Of a DNA stretch of 64,000 bases, positions 24,324 through 33,968 are shown piece by piece. The notes beneath the pieces are model-generated. The model had not been told where the DNA came from, made no database searches, and saw only the letters and a program-made list of their open reading frames with translations. Within the stretch, counting starts at the first letter, position 1. Each line of letters opens with the position of its first letter. The translations under genes and the position numbers were made by a program. This stretch comes from Lycorma delicatula. Lineage: Eukaryota; Arthropoda; Insecta; Hemiptera; Fulgoridae. The stretch covers positions 88,346,245-88,410,244 of the forward strand of contig NC_134461.1 of NCBI RefSeq assembly GCF_047948215.1, read 5' to 3'.

Positions 24324-24459
24324 GTACAGATACTAGCAGGTAGCGGGTACTAATGACACACTATACCCACTACAGCAATTTTTTTTGGGTGAAGGAGTGA
24401 TTTTGCAAACTTTTTTTTTGAAATATTACTAGTTTTTAATTTTTAACAGATGTTTTTAA

Positions 24460-24800
24460 GAAAAATAAGACCTTAATTAGGCGAAATTTCGAGATACTGA
24501 GAGTGACCTTGCTCTACAGCATCATCCCCTCAACGTTTAAAGTTCAAAATATAATGGAATCAATGCCCCATATATGAAAGCAATCTGCCTAAGTTTGGTC
24601 AAAATCGGTCGAGATCTTCTAGAGATATAAGGTGTTTTAGGGTGCGACACCTAACGCCGAACACACATAAACACGTACATACAAACAGGTTTTTTGGGTT
24701 TCTAAGGTGTCAACAGGTAAAGATCGAGTGAAACCCGCACATGCCCAAATTGGACCGATTACAATACTTTCCCTTCTAGAACTATGACGCTAACTAGACG
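24460..24800 (+). repeat. Retrotransposon-like 3' tail
   Basis: A non-coding block has 'caatgccccatatatgaa', 'ggtcaaaatcggtcgagatc', 'ggtgcgacacctaacgccg', then 'gattacaatactttccc' and 'gacgggaaagtaaa'. The last two can pair. Its order resembles the block at 10010-10400 and part of 15840-16060. It reads as the 3' end of a dispersed hemipteran element; the family name is not assigned. Confidence 0.5.
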
Positions 24801-25439
24801 GGAAAGTAAAAGAATTATATCGATAATTCTAAAAACAATTATTAAATGGAAAAAAGCCGGCAACGAGTTGCATAATTTACCTACCCGGATTTCCCTTGAC
24901 AGATTTTATGTCATACACACCATAAGATTTCTAAATATTATTTATGCAATATTTAAAATATAATTTGAAAAACACCAAAATGTTCGATAATAAAATGCGA
25001 GTCAGAATTGACCTCTCTTGATCAATTGAGGTTTTTATTCTGACATTTTTTAAAATAGAGATAACAAAAATAAATTGAATACTTAAAGAAAATAAAAAGA
25101 GGTTTTGAGATGAATGAAGAAAATGATAAAGGACGAGAATCGAACACAATATTATTTCGTTGTTATTTCATAGAATGACGTAGCTGTTTTAATGAGAAAC
25201 TCGTTTTTTCTTAAATTACATTTATTCTTTCCACTAATTCATAAAATTATTTCTTTATTTTGTAATAGACTAAAAATACATCCAGTATTACTCACAGTAT
25301 TTACTCACAATAATATTAGGATCTGCTATTCTGGTAGCGCTATATCTTTTACGATTAGTTATTAAACATTCTGTGGTGCTCTAATGTTTCTGTTAAATTA
25401 CACAATTTATCTCATTTTCTTCAAAACAATACAAAAAAG
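24801..25439. other. Spacer inside the inverted-duplication element
   Basis: AT-rich sequence with no coding signal or repeat I recognise. Confidence 0.5.
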
Positions 25440-26308
25440 CAGTGCTCGTGGCTAAAATTAGTGGGGGTGCTACTCCAGAAATTTTTTCAAGGCCATGGTT
25501 AAAGTTTTTGTAAAGTAGAAGAACCGGAAAAAATGAATCAAATAGAATAGCTGGAAGCAGGATAATAACCTAATTCTACACTATCACATTCAAGAATATA
25601 GTACACGGTTATTTAGCACAATGTGCTTAAAACCCGTATTCGGTTTAACCGAATAAATAATAAAACATCAATACAGACAAAAGAAAACACTATAGTCCAA
25701 CGGTGCTTAATTTAAATTTCTATGTACACAGAAACAAATACATAATTAGTTTTTACTAATTACCTTCTCTTTTGCCCTTCCAGCGTGTTTCTGGAGAGAT
25801 TAGGTAATCAAAGAGCCCTTGCTTTCCGCCATCTTCTGATCACTATTGAAAAAACAACTAAACCATTTTTATATTCCTTACACCGACTAAACTAGAAAAG
25901 GGAATGAAAAAGTAACATTCCATACACATGCGGAGTAAAAAGAAAAACTACCTTCTACCAGCACGCCAGGGTCCGGCGACATTGCTCTCTCCCTAGCGTG
26001 CAGCTTCCTATGTGTGCGTGCGCACAACAGCCAAACACCACGCTGCAATTGTGCAGTGCACAGTTCCATACAAAGAGTTTTGTATTTTTTTTTATAAACT
26101 GTGTGTTGGCTGCTGACATTAAGCTTAAGCTTTTTATATTGTACAAGTATAAAGAAAGAATTAAATAAAAATGACTTATATTAAATGTTATCGATAATAT
26201 CAAGTAGAAATAGGGGTGCTGAATTAAATAAAAATGACTTATATTAAATGTTATCGATAATATCAAGTAGAAATAGGGGTGCTGCAGTTCCACAGTGCCT
26301 ATACACAA
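25440..26308 (+). repeat. 0.9 kb interspersed repeat, copy B
   Basis: It matches copy A (348-1252) in the same orientation. It differs by deletions (the ~70 bp AT stretch near 620-680 is missing) and by a 63-bp tandem duplication near its right end. Its right ~27 bp overlaps the right arm of the inverted duplication. Confidence 0.75.
26158..26283. repeat. 63-bp perfect tandem duplication
   Basis: Units 26158-26220 and 26221-26283 are identical, starting 'gaattaaataaaaatgac' and ending 'aggggtgct'. Copy A has a single diverged unit, so the duplication is recent. Confidence 0.95.
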
Positions 26309-26574
26309 GCTGCCACTATTGTCATCAAAGACAATATTCCAGTCACAGGTACTGTAAAACTCTTAGAAATTGAGATTTCATTCTTATTACAAATATATTT
26401 TACCTTAATATTATCATCAAAAGATGCAGTAATTACATAATTTAAATCTTTGACAAGATTAATCAAACCCTCTTTAAATTCACATAATTTTGGTGATTTT
26501 TGAAATGGGCCATCAACCATAAGCGATGAATTATTTAAGCTTGGTAATTTTATCCCATGAGTACAGGTGAAAAA
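26282..26574 (-). pseudogene. Captured exon-like fragment, right arm
   Basis: The mirror copy of the left arm. Here the frame reads through without a stop as MVDGPFQKSPKLCEF onward for 73 residues, because the donor-side GTATAA is GTAAAATA. One P-to-S change distinguishes it from the left arm. Upstream of 'acctgtactcat' the sequence differs completely from the left arm. Confidence 0.45.
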
Positions 26575-28180
26575 GGAACCACTCCGCAGAGCTCACATAT
26601 ACTGGAGCTAAGGTTCATACCAGCAATTGGGACTGGCTTTATATACAAATGAGTTCACCCTGATGCCCAGAGGGCTTAATTGAGATTCACTACAAAGAGT
26701 CATTCACACATCTGCACAGTATCACGCTTCATTTTATAGTTTTGGTGTGGGAAAAAAGACATAATGGTTGTATGGCTTGTAGGAAGAAAAAACTTGTTTT
26801 GTGTTGTTATTCAATAAGCAGTCATTATCTATGATGAGTAAGTATTATTGTAATCTGAATCTCTACACTTACTCTCTCAAATGTTTCTGGTTATTATAGT
26901 AATAAAAGTCTTAGTTCTTACAAACATTATCATTTGAGTCCAAATAATTTAATAGTTCTTAAAGATATGGTAAATATCTGTTTCATATTATCTGTTTATT
27001 TCCTTTGACAAGTACCGTATGATGATAAGTTTTGTTCAGTGTGGCCCTTTTTCTCATTAAAAAAGGAGTAATATGTGGATTGAGCAATAAATTAAGCTTG
27101 CCAGTTAGCACAAAGGTCAGCTTTCACACTGGAATCTTCATGAACCTTTTTCTACACTTGGATATCTTGATGTTTTTATACATCCAAAACCTTCCTAGTG
27201 AAAAATTCTTCTTGAATTTGTAACATATGGTCCAAGAATTTGAAATTTCTTCAAGTCTGATGATAGGTAACCTTCACTTCTTCTAGTGGGAAGAGGCCAA
27301 AACACAATTGTAGATTTGGTTGTTCTCATATTTGGAGACACTTTTTGTGTTCATCACCAGTTGTGATACATGTTCTATACATATCTCATCGTTTAAGAAT
27401 TTCAGTAGGCCACAAGTATACTCAACTGACATAAGAAAAGCAAAAAGAAAAGCCTTCAAAGTTTAGTGTAACAGGAGGATTGATAAAGGATAATTTGAGC
27501 CAAAATTTTGTAATTTTGCAACTGGGTTTGTTTGCTACATATTTAAGACATCAAAATTTAATTGATTTGGTAATACGGGTATGTACAGGAGGTAAAACCT
27601 GTTGAGAAACATTAAGATTGAAGTATATAAAACACACATGTGTGGGTGTTACTACAGAAATCATTAACACATAGATGTACAATAGTTCTACCCTAGAGTA
27701 TCTGAAGTAGTGTTGGCCTTGATAATAGTACAGTGACAAGAGTAGTGTACCACACAGTATATTATAGGTAGCAAGAAGCCAGTCACTGGTCCAGCAAACC
27801 ATCCTAACTGATTCATTAGTTTGATCCAACTTTGATTCATCAGTTTGATAACTGAATCATTAGCACTGGATAAACAACAGGATTGATAAATTATTTTACT
27901 CATGATTTAAAAATATTTATTTATCTTTTAACATCACAAAATATTCAATGCAAATAAATTATTTTATTTTTAAAAAATAAACAAAACAAAACATAGCACA
28001 CATTTTAAAAACAAAACAATTTCAAAATATAATATTAATTTAAAATTAAATAATTTTTTTTTAATGACTGAAATTTTGTCATTATTTGGAAACAATTTAT
28101 AATGATGCAGTGCTACTTGTATTATTTTGGCAGTGAGAGGATTGACTACCAGTAGTATCATCTTTAAATTTATTTTCAAG
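26575..28180. other. Intergenic, no assignable gene
   Basis: No recognisable gene. Minus-strand frames around 27230-27420 and 27551-27829 have some codon-like texture but no motif I can name. They could be retroelement debris. Confidence 0.4.
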
Positions 28181-28194
28181 TTTTTTGCTGCTTA

Positions 28195-29012
28195 AGCATT
28201 TATTCACAAATTATTATATTGTTTGAAGTAATAATTCCATTATCTTTACTTTGAAGGGGTGAAACGTTTTTGGTTGAATTATATGTATATAATCTTTTAA
28301 CAGTGTTTCTCATTACAAATTTCTTGTTACACTGTAAATCTTTTATAAAACTGATTAAAAATTCATTACTTTTTTGCATATCTTGTAAATTTTTAAGTAT
28401 GTGATTTAATTTATTATCAGTTATTTCTTTAATGAATTACATTTGTTGCTCTGACTGTACATTCTTTTTCTTTCTTTTCCAATTTCTTTTAATAAATAAT
28501 CTGTGGAAGGTATCTGATAATTATTTTGTAGTGTTTTATACAATAACCATGTTATTTTTTCAGTAATATTTAAAAATTTTACTTTTTCTTTCATAACTTA
28601 TTTCTGTAACTTTTACATTTCTTAAGTTCTTCTAACTTACACATTTTAAAAATTAATACTTAAATTGATTTGTGGCTTTCATTTAGTATTTTAGTAGTAG
28701 ATTTTTAAGCTTTTACTAAATTTATGAGTCAACAGTTTTTTATTTATTAATTTGATTTTTAATATAATACAGGCATTAGTATGTCTGATGAGTGCTGTTA
28801 TTTTCAGTGTATTTGTTGTTGTGTATACATTTTTAGAAGTCTAAAATAAACTATTTATTTTTTTATTGTCTGATCTTTTTGATAAAAATTTTTTAAACTG
28901 CTTTCTGATAATTGTTTTTTTACTAAATCTTTTGCATTCATACTTCTTTTTTTTATTGTTTTTGGTTGCATGTTTATTGTGTAACTTAAATAAATTACTC
29001 TACTTATAATCA
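28195..29012 (-). pseudogene. Coding-like continuation downstream of the giant open frame
   Basis: Reading on past the TGA at 29016, coding texture continues in the next frame with a few stops. Segments read KKYECKRFSKKTIIRKQFKK and TEKITWLLYKTLQNNYQ, then IPSTDYLLKEIGKERKRMYS. After one more shift there is EITDNKLNHILKNLQDMQKS and a segment ending NNIIICE at a stop near 28205. The Asn/Lys-rich style matches the giant frame. This suggests the original C-terminus was about 250 residues longer and was lost by a frameshift, or that the assembly has indel errors. AT-rich DNA can mimic such texture. Confidence 0.4.
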
Positions 29013-29015
29013 TTT

Positions 29016-32000
29016 TCAGTTCATCTTTGTAAATTGACGTAATTGTCTTCCTACATTTTTGTAGTCTGTTGGACTCAATTTACGTTTGGAGACTGAGTTC
29101 GTATAATATTCTTTATTGTAATAATCTGAATTAAATACATTGTCACTGATGTTCATCGGTAACCCTGTGTCAGTTTTGAAATCTGAACAAATAGGGTTAC
29201 CTGCAAATGGAAGTTCGTATATTATTTTTTTTGCTAACTTAAGTTTATCTTCCGTTTGATTTTTGTCCGATATCTGATCATTTAATTCTTGGCTTATTTT
29301 TTTATTTGAAACCTTTATAAGTGTATCATTATTTTCTTCTGATGTAGTTTTTGAAATATTTGATTGTTCTTTGTTCACAGATTGTTGATTATGTATATTG
29401 GGTTTGTATATATCTGTATTCTGTTCTTGGTATAAATATCTTACTTTGTATTGTTTTGACTGATTTTTTATTTCGTTTAAATCTTCAGTATATTCATTCA
29501 ATGCTAATTTCTTTCTTTCTTTCATTTGAATTCTTCCGCTTAAATTTTGTGTTTTAATGAACTCTTCATTATTTACTTTTAGTAATTCACTCCCATTTCT
29601 ACTCTCTGTTGGCTTATCAGTATGTTTGTTCATTTTAATATTCCTTTCATGACTTTTCATTTTTTCCCATAATTCACTATAGTTTTTATAATCTTCATTA
29701 CTGTATTTATAAGATCCAGATTTTTCTATTGTTGATGAATTGAATCCAGTTTCTGTTATATTTTTTGATTGCTTCATACCATGATTAACTATTTTATCTG
29801 GTGTTGCTATAATTGCCATTAGTGATGGTTGCAATTTTTTTATTGTTAGTTTTTTATTTTCATTGCTTTCATTCTTTTTAGAATTAATATAACCATTGCT
29901 TTTACATATCTTTATTGTGTTTTCATTTTCTCTTTTTAATCTGTTAATAATATCATTTTTCATGATTTTCTTATTGTCTAAGATCTGATGTTCATTTAAC
30001 TCTAAAAATGGTATATTGTGCCTGTTTAAAAGTCTTTTATTTAAAATTTTATTAAGAGCAATTTTAGTTTTATAGTTTATATGTTTTTCATATGATCCTG
30101 CATCATCTGCAAGAATATTAATTTTTCTTATTGATGCTGAAGGTATTTCTTCAGATTTTTCATTATTTCTAATCTGTGGACGACAGGGTTTTGACACAAC
30201 TGGTGTTATTATTTTGTTACGATTCATCACATACAGGTTATCTGGACATTTTTGTTTTTTAATATTGTACTCCATATTTATGCTAGAAGTAGGTTGGTGT
30301 GTTTTCAAATATGCTAGTATCCTTTTAGCAGTGTTTTCTGGACTTCTACATGTAAAGATTCTATTATTTGTTTTTGTTATGTTTAAAGCGTGTCTCTCTA
30401 TTTCTGGTTTTTTACTCATTTCTATATTTTTTATCAAATTTGTTTTCAATTTATCAGTATGATTATTTTTACCTACATTAAAACTTTTTTTTAAATTTTT
30501 ATTTTTTTCATTAATTTCAAAGTATACTGTTGATTTTTTTGATATTTGTGTAGCAACACGCTTGCTTTTTTCTGGTATTACTCTTTGGTCTAGTGTCAAT
30601 TCTAATTCTTTGCTATTTTGTATATCTTCTATGATTGTCGGTTTGTCATCAAGATATTCTGGACATTGAGTTTCATTTTCATTAAAACTCTTAATTTGCT
30701 CTGAAAATGGTTCATTCATTTTCACTATACCTTTACCTTTATTAGTCTTAAATTCATCAATTATTTGTGCCTTCCGTATAGAAAGAGATTTTTTATTTTT
30801 TACAAGATCAGGTTCTAGTATTTTATCATCAGTAAGATTCTCAGGATTTCTTTTTGAAATCAATTTGTTGTTTTTGGGTGATAATATGTGATCAAATTTC
30901 AATTCACGATTCTTGTTTTCTACATCTTCTGTGGATGTTGATTTTTTATCATAAAATTTAGTGTTTTCAGATTTACTATTTTTTTTGGAATTTGTTATGT
31001 TGTTGATATCATATTCATTTGATTGTTTTGAAGGTGATACTTTTGTTATTTTGTGTTGAAAAATGTTTTTTAAACTACCTTGGTATTTATAAATAGTTTG
31101 CTTTCTATGTTTATTACTACCACAGCTTTTATTAATATATTTATTGTTATTGTTATCTTTGTATTCAGATAAAAGTGATACTGACACTGTTATAGTTGGA
31201 TTTTTTTCTTTTCTTGAGAAAGTACATGATTTTTGTTTTAACTGTGCTGTATTTTTTAACACATTATCTGATAATTTTTTACCTGTTGCTGAATGACTTA
31301 TTGGTTCTATCATTTTAATGGTGATATTATTTAATCCTTTTTTTTTTACCTCCATATCAATTAGTTTTTTTTTGCTGGTATTTTGTGTCTGGATTAATTT
31401 TATTTTTCTTTGAGCATTATTTTTGCTATCTTTTACAAATCCAGATGATGATGATCTATTCAATTCTTCTGCTGATAACTTTTTGAAACTATTTGTATCC
31501 ACATTTGCCAATAATGCAGCACTGAAGGTTGAACAGAGATCTGCTAACTTGTTTATCAAATAATTATCTTGCGATTTATTTTTATCGACCATAACTTTGC
31601 TATTAAATTTGTTCAGTTTCTTTCCTCTGAAAAGATCCTTAGCGTGTGATACTAAATTAGTGTTTTCTGTATAATTTTCATGTTTCTTTATTTGCGTAAT
31701 TTCATTTACTGCAGGATCATGTTTTATTCCTAAAACATTTTTCTCTTTGTTCATTAGGAGTAATCTTTTTGCTAAATAATTGCTACCTTCACCAAGATTT
31801 ATAACAGTGTTTATAATTTGTTCAGCTTGAAGTGGTTCTGCAATTTTATTATTAAATCTATACTGCTTATTCTGTTCAAAGACATCTTTTTCAATTTGAT
31901 TTTCATTGTTTGATGTAGTTTTTTCTATTTTTGTGGGTCGTTTACTGCCATGTGGTAATGTTATATCAGGTATTTCTATAAAATTATCTTCCCTAATAAA

Positions 32001-33968
32001 CTTGTCATGATTTATTAATTTTGTTTTTTTCTCATTTTCAGTAAACAAATTTTTATTTTTATCATTACCAATCAGTAATTGAGTATAGTCTTTTTTTTTT
32101 AATTTACTTATAGAGTTATTAGATTTAGCTACTGCTGTCTTATTTTGGCTATTTATGAATGACATTATTAATAATGCTTTAAGCATACTTTTATTATACT
32201 TATTATCTTTGTTCAACAAACAATTATCTACATGAATTTCATTTGACCGTTTCAATGGATCAGTGCTCTCTTCTTTGTTAAATTTGACTGCCAACATTGT
32301 TATTTTACTGGCTGTTAAAAAGTTTTTATCAGCCGATTTTTCTCCATTTTCATTTGTTGATAGTGAATTTTCAATTCCAAAATTTTTGGTTTTTAATGAA
32401 TGTACTGTTTTAAATTTTGGAATAATTTTAATACATTTATGTTCGTTTATGATTGTTGATGTTATTTTACCAGTTTCTGAATGAGATAGTTCACTTTTAT
32501 TATCAACATCCAAAAAAATGTAATAATCATTTTTATTCTTGCAAATATTAGGATTGAATGAATATTGATTCAATGTTGGTAATGATTTTGCCCACTTTGT
32601 AAAAATTTGTTCACTGTAATCAACACTGAAAATTTCATTCAAAGTCAGAGCGATATCTGTTGGTGTTGGTTGCTTATTCTCATTATTTATTGCTGATTTT
32701 AGTAATAGTTTACTCTCCCTCTTAACTTCATTACTTGATGTTTCTTTTGATGTAGAATCAGCATTTTGCACATTTATGTTTAGATGTGCTGAAGGAATTG
32801 AAGCTAAATTAATTTTTTTTTTTTGATTGATTGATGATATACCTTCTAATTTTTTTTGTTTGACATTTACATCAATTCTATCACAACTATTTAATTTCTC
32901 TATATTTTTGTCAATGTCAATTCCATAACGTGTTGCAGAGTTATAATCCAGATGAATTTTGTTAATTATGAACATATTTTCTAGTAAAAATGGTTTATTT
33001 TTAAATAATTTTCTTACTGATTTAACAAAATCTGAATCTTTCTGTTGTTCAACAATGCTGCTGAGTGATTCATACTTTGCTTTTGCTTGTTGTTTTAAAG
33101 AGCTAGGTCCTGCTATATTCTTTTCTGTTAGAAGCTCTTTTCTTTTTGTTGTGTTATAAACTGTAGGTGTTTTGTATTTTTTTTTTTTTAGATCATCTTT
33201 AGACAGATAATCTTCATCTTGTCTGAGAATGCTAGATAATGACACTAACACTGCTAATGAATTATTTTTATAATCTTCACAGTAAATTGATTTATCTGTT
33301 GCTTGATCTGATCTAGAATTACTTTCTATAAATGGCTTAGTTCTATAAATGCTTGTGTCTTTACTAATTGTAACATTACAATCATCAATATAATTTATTT
33401 TATGTTTATTTTCATAACTTTTATGTTTTGTATTGTGCACTGATATTAAAGATATGTTAGATTTATGTGCTGCTTTATTATTTCTAGTTTTACTGATTTG
33501 TTGATCATAAGTGGTTGTAAACTGTGTAATTTTTGTTATATTACATAGATTTGTATCAGAGTTATTATTCAGATAAAAATTTCGACAATTTTTTTTTTTA
33601 ACAGATGATGATTTTTTGAGTCTCTTTTGATCAGTATTTATACTGCTTATACCACGACTATTTAATTTTGTTACATTTTTATAAATTTTATCTTCATTCA
33701 ATGTAGTAAAGAGATGAATTTGTTCCTTAATAAATTTATCATTTGATGAGTTTCGGCCTTTTTCCAGTGGCTTCCTTTCTAATTTTACAAAATTTAAATC
33801 TTTAGATTCATTATAATTGCTTACTGAATCATCATTAACTAATTTGGTACTTGTGCCGGTGCTGGATGAGTAGTTACAAAAAATCTGAAAAGTTATAATG
33901 CAACTTTTAAGTTTTTGAGATCTTATAATCAAGTCTACATAACTAAAAACACATTCATGTTCTGACAT
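29016..33968 (-). CDS. Unrecognised giant Asn/Lys/Ser-rich protein (1650 codons in one exon)
   Basis: An uninterrupted frame of this length in ~75% AT DNA cannot be chance, so this is a real or very recently functional gene. The protein is hydrophilic and low in complexity, rich in Asn, Lys, Ser, Ile and Glu. It has no obvious membrane segment after the first ~35 residues and no catalytic motif I recognise; it looks largely disordered. The nominal start at 33968 gives a hydrophobic, odd leader. A better start to this exon is the acceptor CATTATAACTTTTCAG|ATTTTTTGT at 33884, in the same frame. That would join an upstream exon, for which 38007-38060 is a candidate of matching phase. The frame ends RQLRQFTKMN; coding-like sequence continues downstream in another frame. 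Function unknown; likely fast-evolving and lineage-specific. Confidence 0.75.
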   Translation of the reverse strand: MSEHECVFSYVDLIIRSQKLKSCIITFQIFCNYSSSTGTSTKLVNDDSVSNYNESKDLNFVKLERKPLEKGRNSSNDKFIKEQIHLFTTLNEDKIYKNVTKLNSRGISSINTDQKRLKKSSSVKKKNCRNFYLNNNSDTNLCNITKITQFTTTYDQQISKTRNNKAAHKSNISLISVHNTKHKSYENKHKINYIDDCNVTISKDTSIYRTKPFIESNSRSDQATDKSIYCEDYKNNSLAVLVSLSSILRQDEDYLSKDDLKKKKYKTPTVYNTTKRKELLTEKNIAGPSSLKQQAKAKYESLSSIVEQQKDSDFVKSVRKLFKNKPFLLENMFIINKIHLDYNSATRYGIDIDKNIEKLNSCDRIDVNVKQKKLEGISSINQKKKINLASIPSAHLNINVQNADSTSKETSSNEVKRESKLLLKSAINNENKQPTPTDIALTLNEIFSVDYSEQIFTKWAKSLPTLNQYSFNPNICKNKNDYYIFLDVDNKSELSHSETGKITSTIINEHKCIKIIPKFKTVHSLKTKNFGIENSLSTNENGEKSADKNFLTASKITMLAVKFNKEESTDPLKRSNEIHVDNCLLNKDNKYNKSMLKALLIMSFINSQNKTAVAKSNNSISKLKKKDYTQLLIGNDKNKNLFTENEKKTKLINHDKFIREDNFIEIPDITLPHGSKRPTKIEKTTSNNENQIEKDVFEQNKQYRFNNKIAEPLQAEQIINTVINLGEGSNYLAKRLLLMNKEKNVLGIKHDPAVNEITQIKKHENYTENTNLVSHAKDLFRGKKLNKFNSKVMVDKNKSQDNYLINKLADLCSTFSAALLANVDTNSFKKLSAEELNRSSSSGFVKDSKNNAQRKIKLIQTQNTSKKKLIDMEVKKKGLNNITIKMIEPISHSATGKKLSDNVLKNTAQLKQKSCTFSRKEKNPTITVSVSLLSEYKDNNNNKYINKSCGSNKHRKQTIYKYQGSLKNIFQHKITKVSPSKQSNEYDINNITNSKKNSKSENTKFYDKKSTSTEDVENKNRELKFDHILSPKNNKLISKRNPENLTDDKILEPDLVKNKKSLSIRKAQIIDEFKTNKGKGIVKMNEPFSEQIKSFNENETQCPEYLDDKPTIIEDIQNSKELELTLDQRVIPEKSKRVATQISKKSTVYFEINEKNKNLKKSFNVGKNNHTDKLKTNLIKNIEMSKKPEIERHALNITKTNNRIFTCRSPENTAKRILAYLKTHQPTSSINMEYNIKKQKCPDNLYVMNRNKIITPVVSKPCRPQIRNNEKSEEIPSASIRKINILADDAGSYEKHINYKTKIALNKILNKRLLNRHNIPFLELNEHQILDNKKIMKNDIINRLKRENENTIKICKSNGYINSKKNESNENKKLTIKKLQPSLMAIIATPDKIVNHGMKQSKNITETGFNSSTIEKSGSYKYSNEDYKNYSELWEKMKSHERNIKMNKHTDKPTESRNGSELLKVNNEEFIKTQNLSGRIQMKERKKLALNEYTEDLNEIKNQSKQYKVRYLYQEQNTDIYKPNIHNQQSVNKEQSNISKTTSEENNDTLIKVSNKKISQELNDQISDKNQTEDKLKLAKKIIYELPFAGNPICSDFKTDTGLPMNISDNVFNSDYYNKEYYTNSVSKRKLSPTDYKNVGRQLRQFTKMN

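Larger units (their letters stand above)
24031..26574. mobile_element. 2.5 kb inverted-duplication element with ~290 bp arms
   Basis: The left arm 24031-24323 ('acctgtactcatggg' to 'gtggaactgcag') recurs in inverse orientation at 26282-26574 with only a few differences. Identity stops sharply on both sides. Each arm contains an open stretch described separately. Between the arms lie a retrotransposon-like tail (24460-24800), AT-rich sequence, and copy B of the 0.9 kb repeat. This could be a foldback transposon with long terminal inverted repeats or a local inverted duplication. No transposase is present. Confidence 0.75.

Noticed and set aside
27230..27420. Suspected retrotransposon polymerase fragment on the minus strand
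   Set aside because: It has some coding texture, but no motif could be identified with enough certainty.
30214..33159. Plus-strand open frames inside the giant ORF
   Set aside because: They are antisense shadows, Phe/Leu/Ser-rich as expected opposite Lys/Asn codons.
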